Of a stretch of 64,000 bases of DNA, positions 41,267 to 56,026 are shown in pieces. The notes beneath the pieces are model-generated. The model was given only the letters and a program-made list of their open reading frames with translations. It made no database searches and was not told the origin of the DNA. The number at the start of each line of letters is the position of its first letter. The stretch's first letter is position 1. The DNA is from Xenophilus aerolatus (lineage in GTDB: Bacteria; Pseudomonadota; Gammaproteobacteria; Burkholderiales; Burkholderiaceae_C): the NCBI GenBank assembly GCA_030418545.1, contig QAIB01000006.1, forward strand, positions 62,001 through 126,000, in the 5' to 3' direction. The translations under genes were made by a program, and so were the position numbers.

Positions 41267-42124
41267 ATGAACGAATCGAATGCCGCCCCGCCCGCCCGTC
41301 CCGAGGAGGCCGAGGGCGACCGCACGCAGCGCGGCATCCAGAGCATCGAGGTCGGCGGGCAGCTGCTCAAGGCGCTGGTCCACCACGGCCGCCCGATGGC
41401 GCTCAAGGACCTGGCACGCGATGCCGACATGAGCGCCGCCAAGGCGCACCCCTACATGGTGAGCTTCGGCCGCCTGGGGCTGGTCGAGCAGGACCGCAGC
41501 AGCGGCCACTATCGGCTCGGGCCGCTGGCGCTGCAACTGGGGCTGATCGGGCTGCAGCAGGCCGACCCGGTGCACGTGGCGACGCCGCTGCTGGCCGGCC
41601 TGGCGCGCGAGGTCGGCCACACGGTGGCGATCGCCGTCTGGGGCGACCGGGGCGCGACCATCGTTCGGCTGGCCGAGGCGCCCTCGCCGGTGCACGTGAA
41701 CATGCGGCACGGCACGGTGTTCTCGCTCACCAACACGGCCTCGGGCCGGCTCTTCGGCGCCTTCCTGCCGGCCGACACCGTGCGCGCGCTGCTGGAGGCC
41801 GAGCGCCGCCGCGCGCCGAAGGAAGCCGCCGAGCGCGCCCTGCCCGGCATGCCGCCGCCGCAGCCGCTGCCCACCTGGGCGGCCTTCGAGGCCCAGCTGG
41901 CGGAAGTACGCCGGCATGGCGTGAGCCGCTCCGAGGGCGAGATCGTGCCGGGCGTGAGCGCCATGTCCGCCCCTGTGTTCGACCACACCGGCGCGATCGT
42001 GCTGGCCGTGACTGCCATCGGTCCTGCCGGCATCTTCGACAGCCGGTGGGACGGCGTGACCGCGCGGGCGCTCAAGGCCTGCGCCGGCGAGATCTCGCAG
42101 CGGCTGGGTGCGCGAAGCGGCTGA
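41267..42124 (+). CDS. IclR-family transcriptional regulator of the homogentisate operon
   Basis: 285 aa, ATG 41267. The HTH region is ALKDLARDADMSAAKAHPYM near residue 43. The effector domain starts AVWGDRGATIVRLAEAPSPV near 124 and carries the LTNTASGRLFGAFLP effector loop near 155. It is a different subgroup from the two paralogues at 27112 and 32355. Divergent from the MBL/mha/hmg/fah operon, it probably senses 3-hydroxyphenylacetate or homogentisate. It ends 7 bases from a convergent DUF1501 gene. Confidence 0.9.
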   Translation: MNESNAAPPARPEEAEGDRTQRGIQSIEVGGQLLKALVHHGRPMALKDLARDADMSAAKAHPYMVSFGRLGLVEQDRSSGHYRLGPLALQLGLIGLQQADPVHVATPLLAGLAREVGHTVAIAVWGDRGATIVRLAEAPSPVHVNMRHGTVFSLTNTASGRLFGAFLPADTVRALLEAERRRAPKEAAERALPGMPPPQPLPTWAAFEAQLAEVRRHGVSRSEGEIVPGVSAMSAPVFDHTGAIVLAVTAIGPAGIFDSRWDGVTARALKACAGEISQRLGARSG

Positions 42125-42131
42125 ATGCTCC

Positions 42132-43601
42132 TCAGGGCTTCATGAAGCCGACGTCGCGCGGATAGGCGATGCCGTTCGCATTGCCGCCGAAGTTCTTGAG
42201 GTTCGGCAGGATGCGCAACTGGTCGACGTCGGACACGCCGAACCACTTGGCCAGCGTGGCGGCGTACTGGTCGACCGAGGTGCTGGGAATCAGCCGCCCC
42301 TGGCCCACATGCCACTGGTCGACGTCGCCATTGGTGTTGCCGATGCTCACCGGCGGCGCCACGCCGTAGATCGCCTTGCCCTTCACCGCGCCGCCCACCA
42401 CGATGTGGTGGCTGCCCCAGCCGTGGTCGGTGCCGTCGCCGTTGCTGGCCAGCGTGCGGCCGAAGTCCGACGCGGTGAAGCAGGTGACGTTCTGGTCCAG
42501 GCCCTGCACCACCATCTCGGCCTGGAAGGCCTTGAGGGCGTCGGAGAGGTTGCGCATCAGCCCGACCTGGTTGGCGATCAGGTTGTCGTGCAGGTCGAAG
42601 CCGCCCATCGAGACGAAAAACACCTGGCGCTTGGCGCCCAGCGTGCTGCGCCCGCGGATCAGCCGCGCCACCATGGCGAGCTGGCTCGCGAGCCCGTTGT
42701 TGGCCGGGAAGGTGCCGGCCGGATAGCCACTGCCGATGGCGCCGTTGACGGTGTCGGCCGCGCCGATGGCGCGCGCCGTGACGCGGTTGTATTCGTTCTC
42801 GAGCGTGTGGGTGCGGGCCTGCTGCACCAGCGCGCCCATCGCCGCGTTGACCTTGCGCGAACCGAAGGTCGAGCCGCCACTGCGCACCGAGTTGATCGCC
42901 ACCGCGCCGCCCGTGCCCACCTGGTAGCACAGCGTGCTGTCGCCCGAGAGGAAGACCGCGTTGCCCGCCACCGAGATGCAGGTGAAGAGCGCGTTGCCGT
43001 TCTGGCTCAGCACCTCGTCGCCGATGTTGCCGCCCCAGCCGATGGTCGAGCCCTCGGGCGAGGAGGACTGCCAGGTCGACTGCTGGTCGTTGTGCGAGAA
43101 GAGCTTGGGCGGGATCGGGTACAGCGCGCGGTTGCTGCTCGCGTACTGCGAACGCGTGAGCGGCACCACCAGCGGGCCGACGTTGAGCTGCACCGCCGCC
43201 TGGCCGGCATCGAAGAGGCTGGCCAGGCCGGTCATGGCGGGATGCAACGCGTACTGCCGGCCGCCCGGCAGTGCGACGGTCGGGTTCAGCAGCGTGGCCG
43301 TGAGGTCGGCCTTGGCGATGGCGATGCCGCCGGCCGCCTGGTTGGCGCCGCCGCCGCGGATCGTCGAATAGGCGTTGTAGCTGGGGTCGTCGTAGGTGAC
43401 GACGGTGTTGGCGTAGTCGTTGCCGCCATAGAGGAAGACGCAGACCAGCGCCTTGTAGTCGGTGGCGGTTTGCGCCGCGGCCTCGCCCATGCCGGCCAGG
43501 CTCAGCGCCCAGGGCGCCGCGCTGCCGGCGATGCCGAGGTGGCCCATGCGGCGCAGGAAGGCGCGGCGGCTGTGGCGGGCGTCGGATTCGATCAGGTGCA
43601 T
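42132..43601 (-). CDS. DUF1501 family exported protein
   Basis: 489 aa. The N-terminus SRRAFLRRMGHLGIAGSAAPWALSL is a Tat-type signal peptide, cleaved after GEAAA. FLYGGNDYANTVV near residue 56 and the C-terminal FGRTLASNGDGTDHGWGSHH near 385 match DUF1501, a sulfatase/alkaline-phosphatase-like fold whose function is unknown. The His/Asp-rich end motif could bind metal. It starts 16 bases after the DUF1800 gene on the same strand; this pairing is common in bacteria and implies a joint extracytoplasmic role. Confidence 0.9.
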   Translation of the reverse strand: MHLIESDARHSRRAFLRRMGHLGIAGSAAPWALSLAGMGEAAAQTATDYKALVCVFLYGGNDYANTVVTYDDPSYNAYSTIRGGGANQAAGGIAIAKADLTATLLNPTVALPGGRQYALHPAMTGLASLFDAGQAAVQLNVGPLVVPLTRSQYASSNRALYPIPPKLFSHNDQQSTWQSSSPEGSTIGWGGNIGDEVLSQNGNALFTCISVAGNAVFLSGDSTLCYQVGTGGAVAINSVRSGGSTFGSRKVNAAMGALVQQARTHTLENEYNRVTARAIGAADTVNGAIGSGYPAGTFPANNGLASQLAMVARLIRGRSTLGAKRQVFFVSMGGFDLHDNLIANQVGLMRNLSDALKAFQAEMVVQGLDQNVTCFTASDFGRTLASNGDGTDHGWGSHHIVVGGAVKGKAIYGVAPPVSIGNTNGDVDQWHVGQGRLIPSTSVDQYAATLAKWFGVSDVDQLRILPNLKNFGGNANGIAYPRDVGFMKP

Positions 43602-43617
43602 GGTCGTCTCCGGGCCT

Positions 43618-45534
43618 TCACTTCTGGACGAGGTATTCGGGACACGCCATCACCAGCAGCACGGCCGCGGTGATGCGGTTGAGCTTGACGGCGTCGCTGC
43701 TGGTGGCCGTCACCGCGGGGTCGCTCAGCGCATCGACGATCAGGGACTTCGTGGCGGCCGACAGCTGGTTGGCCGTGAACAGCAGCGCGAGGCGGTCGAC
43801 CAGCGCGGCAGGGTCGAGCACCAGCGCCTTCTCGTTGGCATAGGCCGCGACCACGTCCTTGCCGTTGAAGCCGTTCTGCAGGATGCCGCCGAGGAAGTTG
43901 ATGTAGCCGCCGACCGAGGTCTCGGTGACGATCTGGAACTCCGGCGCCACCATGCCCTTGGCGGCGATCGCCGTGGAGGGCGGCACGTAGCCGGGCCGGT
44001 AGAAGTTGAAGACCGAGGGCGAGCGCAACGGGCTCTGGCCCAGCCCGTTGGACGTGCTCGACAAGTTGCCGATCCGCCAGGTGCCGGCCGCCGACGAGAG
44101 CCCGCAGGTGCGTGCCCACTGCACGAAGCGCAGCATCGGCTCGCGCACATGGCCGAAGTCGGCGCTCGACAGGCCCGCGGGGCTGCGCGCCTCGTTGTCC
44201 AGCAGGATCGCGGCGATCACGCTCTTCATGTCGCCGCGCACGCCCGCGCCGTTGTTCGCGAATACGTCGGCCACGCGCTTCACGTAGGCAGGAGACGGGT
44301 TGCTGGTGACCAGGCGCTGGATCAGCTGCCGGCTGATGAAGGGCGCGGTGTTGGGGTGCGCGACGAGCGCGTCCAGCGCGGTCTTCAAGGCCTGGTCCCC
44401 CGGTGTGCCGGCGGGGATCGTGGTGCCCAGGAAGGTGGCAGCCAGGGTCGAGTGGCGCGAGGCGGTGAGCGCCATCGGCCGCTGCGTCCACGCGTTGCTC
44501 TCGATGGTGTAGCTCGCGCCCGGCGGCGTGACGGTGTTGCGCTCGGCGGTCTTGATGTCGAGGTCGTAGCCGGTGAAGACGCGCGCCAGGTTGGTGACGT
44601 CGTCCTGCGTGTAGCTGTCCAGCGGCTTGCCGGCGCCGTCGGTCTTCACGCTGCCGTCGGCGTTGAGCTGCACCAGGCCGATGGTCATGAGCTGCATGAC
44701 CTCGCGTGCGTAGTTCTCGTCGGGCTGGCGGCCGGTGGAGGTGTTCTCCTTCTGGTTGCCCTTGGTGTTCAGGTAGAACCCCATCGCCGGGTTCAGCGTG
44801 ATGTCCTCGATCAGCTTGCGGAAGTTGGTCGTGGCACCGGCGACCAGCACGTCCCAGTACTGCGCCATCGTGTGCACCGGCCAGTTGGAGCCGATGTCGT
44901 TGCCGGAGACGACGAAGATCTCTGAGAAGGCCAGCGCCACGCGCTGGCGCAGCGCGTCCGGCGCGGTGATGAGCTGCTTCCACACCATCGCGTCGAGGTC
45001 GAGCGTGTTGGATGTCGTGGCGTAGGGCAGGGTCTCCAGCCAGGCCCAGGCGCGCTGTCCGGCCGGCGCGTCGAACTGCTCGCCGAGCCAGGGCAGGTAG
45101 CCCTTGGCCCGCACGGCAGCGATCTCTTCCGGCGAGGCGGAGAACTGCGCCTGCAGCAGGAAGCGCGCGGCCTCGGCGTCGCTTTTGGCCTCGGGGTAGA
45201 GGTAGGTCGCGGCGGTGGGTGTTTCGGCCAATGGCGTCAGCGACCCGGCCGAGGGCGCCGCGGCACCGCCGCCCGACCCCGAGCCCGCCCCCGACCCCGT
45301 TCCGTTGCCGGCCCCGCCCAGTCCAGGCAGGCCGACGCCACCCCCGCCGCCGCCGCCACCCCCGCCGCAGGCGGACAACGCGGCTGCGGCCGTCAGCGTG
45401 ATGCCGAAGGGGGCAAGACGGCGTCCTGGGTCCGATGCGTGCTTCGCCACCTGCGCACCGGCGTGCGCTGGCGCGCGCGGCTGCGCGCCCTCGACGGCCA
45501 CGGCGTGGCCGCCCTCGATGTCCTCGTCGGTCAT
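43618..45534 (-). CDS. DUF1800 family exported protein
   Basis: 638 aa. The hydrophobic segment at residues ~42-56 ends in LSAC followed by a Gly run, so it may be a lipoprotein, although the n-region is unusually long. The DUF1800 body starts about residue 118 (SDAEAARFLLQAQFSASPEEI) and includes ALRQRVALAFSEIFVVS near 192, GRQPDENYAREVMQLMTIG near 258 and the C-terminal VMACPEYLVQ. Function is unknown. It is the first gene of the DUF1800-DUF1501 pair. An alternative later start would shorten the leader. Confidence 0.88.
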   Translation of the reverse strand: MTDEDIEGGHAVAVEGAQPRAPAHAGAQVAKHASDPGRRLAPFGITLTAAAALSACGGGGGGGGGGVGLPGLGGAGNGTGSGAGSGSGGGAAAPSAGSLTPLAETPTAATYLYPEAKSDAEAARFLLQAQFSASPEEIAAVRAKGYLPWLGEQFDAPAGQRAWAWLETLPYATTSNTLDLDAMVWKQLITAPDALRQRVALAFSEIFVVSGNDIGSNWPVHTMAQYWDVLVAGATTNFRKLIEDITLNPAMGFYLNTKGNQKENTSTGRQPDENYAREVMQLMTIGLVQLNADGSVKTDGAGKPLDSYTQDDVTNLARVFTGYDLDIKTAERNTVTPPGASYTIESNAWTQRPMALTASRHSTLAATFLGTTIPAGTPGDQALKTALDALVAHPNTAPFISRQLIQRLVTSNPSPAYVKRVADVFANNGAGVRGDMKSVIAAILLDNEARSPAGLSSADFGHVREPMLRFVQWARTCGLSSAAGTWRIGNLSSTSNGLGQSPLRSPSVFNFYRPGYVPPSTAIAAKGMVAPEFQIVTETSVGGYINFLGGILQNGFNGKDVVAAYANEKALVLDPAALVDRLALLFTANQLSAATKSLIVDALSDPAVTATSSDAVKLNRITAAVLLVMACPEYLVQK

Positions 45535-45677
45535 GGGATCCCTCGTTTCTGCGACGTCGGCCGCCTCGTTCGCTCTGGCTCTTCTTCCGGGACTGGCGCA
45601 GGCAAGCGGCGTGCCCGCGGCCAGCGAGGGCGAACGGACTGCAGGGAAGGATGAACGGCAGATTTGCCGCTGATTTG

Positions 45678-45712
45678 TGACTTTTCTGTCAGTTTCGCGT
45701 CACGCGGTGACG
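45678..45712. promoter_or_regulatory. Two inverted repeats upstream of the DUF1800 gene
   Basis: TGAC (45678-45681) N6 GTCA (45688-45691), and CGTCAC (45698-45703) GCG GTGACG (45707-45712), lie in the 209-base gap between DUF1800 and pyrF. The second has the same arms as the palindromes at 9406 and 59555. They could be operators for the DUF1800/DUF1501 pair. No other feature was seen in this gap. Confidence 0.4.
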
Positions 45713-45743
45713 GAAAGGCCAGCCCGGTGGCACGCAGGCTGTG

Positions 45744-46568
45744 TCAGGGTTTTGCCGCCTCGAGCAGGTCGCGGGTGCGCAGCGCTTCGCGCCGTGCGGC
45801 CGCGGCGAAGTCATCGCCCGAGGAGGCGTAGCAGATCGCGCGCGAGGAGTTCACCACGATCGGCGCATCCGGGCGCCAGCCCGCACGCACCGTCGCGACC
45901 GCATCGCCGCCCTGGGCACCGACCCCCGGGATGAGCAGCGGCGCCGTCGGCGCCAGCACGCGGACGCGCTCGATCTCTTCCGGATAGGTCGCCCCGACCA
46001 CCAGGCCCAGCTGCCCATTGAGGTTCCACGGCCCCTGCGCGAGCCGCGCGACATGCTCGTAGAGCAGCGGTTCGCCGGCGACGCTGCCCAGACGCTGCGA
46101 CTGCAGGTCGTCGCCCCCGGGGTTGCTAGTGCGACACAGGAGGAAGGCGCCCTTGTCCTGGTACTGCAGGTACGGCGAGACGGAATCGAAGCCCATGAAG
46201 GGCGACAGCGTCACCGCATCGGCGCCGTAGCGCTCGAAGGCCTCGATCGCGTACTGCTCGGCGGTGGAGCCGATGTCGCCGCGCTTGGCATCGAGGATGA
46301 CCGGCACCGCCGGGGCCACCGCGCGGATGTGGGCAATGAGCTTTTCGAGCTGCTGTTCGGCGCGGTGCGCCGCGAAGTAGGCGATCTGGGGCTTGAAGGC
46401 GATCGTGCAATCGGCGGTCGCTTCCACGATCTCCGCGCAAAAGTCGTAGATCTTCGACGCATCGCCCTTCAACGTCGCCGGAAAGCGCGACGGCTCCGGA
46501 TCGAGGCCCACGCACAGCAGGGAACGGTTCTGGCGCTCTGCCGCGCGCAACTGGTCGATGAAAGCCAT
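45744..46568 (-). CDS. pyrF: Orotidine-5'-phosphate decarboxylase (type 2)
   Basis: 274 aa, the longer type 2 OMP decarboxylase. [11 protein letters not shown] is near residue 20, the catalytic [18 protein letters not shown] near 90, and the phosphate-binding [12 protein letters not shown] near 213. It decarboxylates OMP to UMP, the last step of pyrimidine synthesis, in the cytoplasm. It is transcribed alone, back to back with the autotransporter gene. Confidence 0.97.
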   Translation of the reverse strand: MAFIDQLRAAERQNRSLLCVGLDPEPSRFPATLKGDASKIYDFCAEIVEATADCTIAFKPQIAYFAAHRAEQQLEKLIAHIRAVAPAVPVILDAKRGDIGSTAEQYAIEAFERYGADAVTLSPFMGFDSVSPYLQYQDKGAFLLCRTSNPGGDDLQSQRLGSVAGEPLLYEHVARLAQGPWNLNGQLGLVVGATYPEEIERVRVLAPTAPLLIPGVGAQGGDAVATVRAGWRPDAPIVVNSSRAICYASSGDDFAAAARREALRTRDLLEAAKP

Positions 46569-46739
46569 GACGGAATTCTAGGTGCCGCGTCCGGGCGTCT
46601 CGAGAGGCGCCGGCGCAGTCGGCTGAACCGGTCCTGAATCCCAAACTGTCATCGAGATAACTATTTCGTACCAATTTTCACCCGGCACGGACACAATTCG
46701 TTAAATTATGTATCTTTAGTTCACAAAAGAGACCGCTCC

Positions 46740-52751
<6,012 letters not shown>

Positions 52752-52825
52752 AGCGTCGGGTTCCGAGCGGAAAGTGGCTGCAGTGCCCGCCCGGCGGGCG
52801 CAGGCAGCGACCAGATCGATAGTAG

Positions 52826-52864
52826 CGCCCCGGCGGTCGAGCCCGACGCCGGGGCGTCGTTTTT
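52826..52864 (+). terminator. Intrinsic terminator of the autotransporter gene
   Basis: A perfect 10-bp stem CGCCCCGGCG (52826-52835) with CGCCGGGGCG (52847-52856) and an 11-base loop is followed by TCG and five T (52860-52864). It lies 75 bases after the stop and just before the convergent UDG-like gene. Confidence 0.8.
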
Positions 52865-52877
52865 GGGGGAGCGCCGC

Positions 52878-53657
52878 TCAGCCGGCGCTGCGCTCGAAGT
52901 GCGCGGCGGCCAGGCACAGGTCGGCCCACGCGCGCGCCTTGTCGGCGCCGTTGCGCAGCAGGTAGGCCGGGTGGTAGGTGGCCACCACGCGCGTCGCCGG
53001 GTCCAGCGCGGGCAACGGGCAGGCCTGGCCGCGCAGGCGTCCCAGCGGCTCCTGGCGGCCCAGCAAGCGCTGCGCCGAAAGCGGCCCCATCGCCAGCACG
53101 ATGCGCGGCGCCAGCGGCATGGCCCAGGCAGCGAAGGCGCTGTCGAAGTCGGCATCGTCCTCGGCCGTCGGCGCGCCGGCCACGGCGCGATGCGCGCGCA
53201 CCAGGTGCACCGGCGCCGTGCCGGTGTGCAGTTGCAGCGCGCGCAGCATCTGGTCGAGCAGGCGGCCCGCGTCCCCATCCAGCGGCGCGCCATGCCGGCC
53301 GTCGGCACCGGGCGGCATGTCGGCCACGACCAGCCAGCCGCCGACGGCGGCGCGGCCCTCGCCCGCGTAGAGGGCCTGGGGCGCGGCAATGCGCAGGTCG
53401 GAGCCGCCGGCTGCGCCCATCGGGTCGGTCGGCACCGGGCGCGCGGCGGGCGCCACGGGGCGCGGCGACGCAGCGACCGGGGCCGCAGCCGGGCGGACCT
53501 CGGGGGCGGCCACCGGTGCGGGCGCGTCGTCGACCGGCACGTCCGCCGCCGGCTCCTCGGGCGCCGCCACCGGCGCATGGCGGGCGGTGGGCAGCCAGAC
53601 CTTGACGCCCATCTCTTCGAGCATCGCGCGCTGGCGTGCGTCGAGCACCAGGCTCAT
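52878..53657 (-). CDS. Uracil-DNA glycosylase superfamily protein
   Basis: 259 aa. The N-terminal ~85 residues are Ala/Pro-rich and look disordered. The C-terminal domain has GDAGRLLDQMLRALQL near residue 127, IVLAMGPLSAQRLLG near 187 and VVATYHPAYLLRNGADKARA near 223, matching family 4 UDG-like/SPO1-polymerase-related proteins. The four Cys that bind the iron-sulfur cluster in family 4 enzymes are absent; only one Cys lies near the expected place. Activity is therefore uncertain. It is followed closely by rimI and tsaB on the same strand. Confidence 0.83.
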   Translation of the reverse strand: MSLVLDARQRAMLEEMGVKVWLPTARHAPVAAPEEPAADVPVDDAPAPVAAPEVRPAAAPVAASPRPVAPAARPVPTDPMGAAGGSDLRIAAPQALYAGEGRAAVGGWLVVADMPPGADGRHGAPLDGDAGRLLDQMLRALQLHTGTAPVHLVRAHRAVAGAPTAEDDADFDSAFAAWAMPLAPRIVLAMGPLSAQRLLGRQEPLGRLRGQACPLPALDPATRVVATYHPAYLLRNGADKARAWADLCLAAAHFERSAG

Positions 53658-53718
53658 GGCCGGCCCTCCTGTTTCATGCAGGGTGATCGCAGGACCCGGC
53701 AGGGCGGCAGTGCGCGCT

Positions 53719-54228
53719 TCATCGGCGCAGCGCCCCCCAGGCGCTGGCTTGTTCGTTCAGGCGCAGGCTCATGACGATCGCGTCCTCGCGCCGGCCGCCC
53801 AGCGCGGGGTAGTAGGCCTTGCGGACGCCGACGCGGCGGAAACCGTGGCGCAGGTAGACGTCCTGCGCGCGCTCGTTGCTCGTGCGCACCTCGAGCCACA
53901 GCCACTGCGCGCGCTGGCCCCGTGCCCAGCCGCCCAGGGCCTCGAGCATCAGCGGCGCCCAGCCCTGGCGCTGGAAGGCCGGCGCCACGGTGATGTTGAG
54001 CAGGTGCACCTCGTCCACGCCCTGCATGGCGACGAAGTAGCCGAGCAGCGATTCGGGGTCGCCCGCGGTGAGCACCTGGCAGTGATAGCCGGCATGCAGC
54101 GAATCGATGAAGTTGCCGCGCGTCCACGGGTGCGAGTAGGCCTGCTGCTCGACCGCGACCACCGCGTCCACGTGGGCGACGGTCATCGGCTCGAGCCGGG
54201 CTTCTCTTGCATCAAGAACGGCACTCAT
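53719..54228 (-). CDS. rimI: Ribosomal protein S18-alanine N-acetyltransferase
   Basis: 169-aa GNAT acetyltransferase. VEQQAYSHPWTRGNFIDSL near residue 26 is the RimI-specific N-terminal motif. The acetyl-CoA loop is VAPAFQRQGWAPLMLEAL near 80, and NERAQDVYLRHGFRRVGVRKAYY near 115 is typical of RimI. It acetylates the N-terminal Ala of S18. Its ATG overlaps the tsaB stop (ATGA), the usual tsaB-rimI coupling. Confidence 0.94.
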   Translation of the reverse strand: MSAVLDAREARLEPMTVAHVDAVVAVEQQAYSHPWTRGNFIDSLHAGYHCQVLTAGDPESLLGYFVAMQGVDEVHLLNITVAPAFQRQGWAPLMLEALGGWARGQRAQWLWLEVRTSNERAQDVYLRHGFRRVGVRKAYYPALGGRREDAIVMSLRLNEQASAWGALRR

Positions 54229-54929
54229 GGTCTGACAGCCTGCGCTTCCTTGGCCGCGGCACGCTCGGCCGTGGTCTGCGCCACTTTATCGCGGACATAG
54301 AGCGGCCAGGCGCGGCCGGCCGGCACGGCCATACCCGCGGCGAGCAGCCCGGGTGCCAGGCGCAGCAGGGCCGCCGCGGTGGGCAGCGCCTCCTGGCGCG
54401 GCCCGCCGGCGGGCAGGCGCTCGCCATACGCGGCGAAGGCGTTGCCCGCGAGCGTCCAGCCGGGCGGCACGACCACGTCCTCGGGCGCCGTCAGGCGCGC
54501 CTCGCCCGCGGCATCGCCCAGCGGGTGCGGCGTGCCATCGAAGGCGAAGGCGGCGGTGTAGACCTCGTCCATGCGGGCATCGAGCACGGCCACGATGCGC
54601 GTGGCGCCGCCGAGCAGGCGGGCCTCTTCGGCCACCGCGTGCAAGGTGTCGACCGGCAGCACCGGCAGGTCGGCGCCATAGGCCAGCCCCTGCGCGACCG
54701 AGCAGGCGGTGCGCAGGCCGGTGAAGGAGCCCGGCCCGCGGCCGAAGCAGATGGCGTCGAGTTCACGCAGCGCGAGGCCGGCTTCCGCCAGCAGCTCCTG
54801 CACCAGGGGGATCAGCGTCGACGACGCCTGCGCTCCGCCGGGCGCCTGCCGCGCCCACACGGCGTCGCCGTGGCGCACGCCGACGGAAAGCTGATCGGTG
54901 CTGGTGTCGAAAGCCAGCAACTTAGGCAT
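54225..54929 (-). CDS. tsaB: tRNA threonylcarbamoyladenosine biosynthesis protein TsaB
   Basis: 234 aa. LLAFDTSTDQLSVGV at the N-terminus and FGRGPGSFTGLRTACSVAQG near residue 63 are TsaB landmarks; the fold is ASKHA without ATPase activity. TsaB scaffolds TsaD and TsaE in making t6A37 in tRNAs, using threonylcarbamoyl-AMP from TsaC, whose gene is in this window at 61642. The ATG lies inside the end of the EamA gene (8-base overlap). Confidence 0.94.
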   Translation of the reverse strand: MPKLLAFDTSTDQLSVGVRHGDAVWARQAPGGAQASSTLIPLVQELLAEAGLALRELDAICFGRGPGSFTGLRTACSVAQGLAYGADLPVLPVDTLHAVAEEARLLGGATRIVAVLDARMDEVYTAAFAFDGTPHPLGDAAGEARLTAPEDVVVPPGWTLAGNAFAAYGERLPAGGPRQEALPTAAALLRLAPGLLAAGMAVPAGRAWPLYVRDKVAQTTAERAAAKEAQAVRP

Positions 54930-55944
54930 CGAATCGGCCTCCTGCGCCCGCCGGCACTGCGCCGACAGCTACTTTTTTGATAGCAGCCCGCTGCACGCCG
55001 AAAAGGATGCCTGCCGTGACCAGGCCGAGGCCGGCGACGAGCGTCCAGTGCATCGGCTCGTCCAGGAAGAGCACGGCGCCCAGGGCCGACAGGCCCGGCA
55101 CCAGCGCCGTGATCATGGTCGAGCGCACCGGGCCGAAGTAGCCGATCATCTTCGTGAAGGTGATGCCCGAGATCACGACCGAGCCGATGCCCTGGAAGCC
55201 CATCTGGAAGGCGATTTCGCCCCAGGGCGCCGAGGGCAGCCGGCTGTGCAGCACGCCTGTGACGGCCAGCAGCGCATACACGGGCACGTAGGTCAGCAGC
55301 GCAAAGACGGTGATGGCGATGGTCGTGCGCACGGCATCGAGCGCGTTGCGCCGCACCACGACGCTGTAGCAGGCCCAGGAGAAGGCCGCGCTCATGAAGA
55401 GCAGGTCGCCCTTCCACACGTCACCGCCCTCGAAAGCATGCAGCAGGCTGCGGCCGCCCACCAGCAGGTCGCCCGCCACGATGAGGGCCAGCCCGGCCGC
55501 GCGCAGCGGCGTGATGCGGTCGCCCAGCACCAGCGCCGCCAGCAGTGCCGTCCACAGCGGCAGGCTGCCGGGCATCAGCACCGAGGCGTGCGCCGCCGGG
55601 GCGTAGAAGAAGCCGGTGTAGGCGAAGGTGGCGTACGCCACGGCGCCGAACACGCCGGCCAGCGCCGACAGACGCAGCGACAGGGGCGAGAGACCGAACA
55701 GCGAGCCGTGTTCGGCACCCGCGGTGCGACGCTGCCGCGCCACCAGCCAGGCGCCCCAGGGCACCAGCACCAGGCTCGCGCCCACGATGCGGCACACCGC
55801 GATGTCCAGCGGGCTCAGCGACCGCCCCGCCGAAGCGCGCGAGATGATGATGAACCCCGTCCACACCAGCACGGTGACCACCGCCGCGGCAACGCCCACG
55901 GCGCGGGGCGAGGGGCGGAAGGTCGAGGGCTCGGCGGCGGGCAT
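54922..55944 (-). CDS. EamA/DMT-family transporter
   Basis: 340 aa with ten predicted membrane helices in two EamA repeats. The first starts VAAAVVTVLVWTGFIIISRA near residue 17; the second starts GDLLFMSAAFSWACYSVVVRR near 178 and contains TALVPGLSALGAVLFLDEP near 283. Members export metabolites such as amino acids; substrate unknown. The C-terminal cytoplasmic tail after GVQRA is encoded by a dispersed repeat and overlaps the tsaB start. Confidence 0.9.
   Translation of the reverse strand: MPAAEPSTFRPSPRAVGVAAAVVTVLVWTGFIIISRASAGRSLSPLDIAVCRIVGASLVLVPWGAWLVARQRRTAGAEHGSLFGLSPLSLRLSALAGVFGAVAYATFAYTGFFYAPAAHASVLMPGSLPLWTALLAALVLGDRITPLRAAGLALIVAGDLLVGGRSLLHAFEGGDVWKGDLLFMSAAFSWACYSVVVRRNALDAVRTTIAITVFALLTYVPVYALLAVTGVLHSRLPSAPWGEIAFQMGFQGIGSVVISGITFTKMIGYFGPVRSTMITALVPGLSALGAVLFLDEPMHWTLVAGLGLVTAGILFGVQRAAIKKVAVGAVPAGAGGRFDA
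54928..54984 (-). repeat. Dispersed 57-bp repeat (family A), copy 2, forming the end of the EamA gene
   Basis: On the minus strand it begins GCTATCAAAAAAGTAGCTG and ends beside the tsaB ATG. It encodes the last ~19 residues of the EamA protein (AIKKVAVGAVPAGAGGRFD). It aligns without gaps to 38091-38147 and 63108-63164. Confidence 0.7.
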
Positions 55945-56026
55945 CGGGGCATTATCCAGGGCGGCCTTCGCCGCTGCCCGGCGCGGGGCATGGCGCGAGC
56001 AGCCGCGCGGCTGTCATCATCGGCCG

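Noticed and set aside
46708-46719. ATG at 46708 as start of the autotransporter
   Set aside because: It is in another frame and meets a TAG after three codons.
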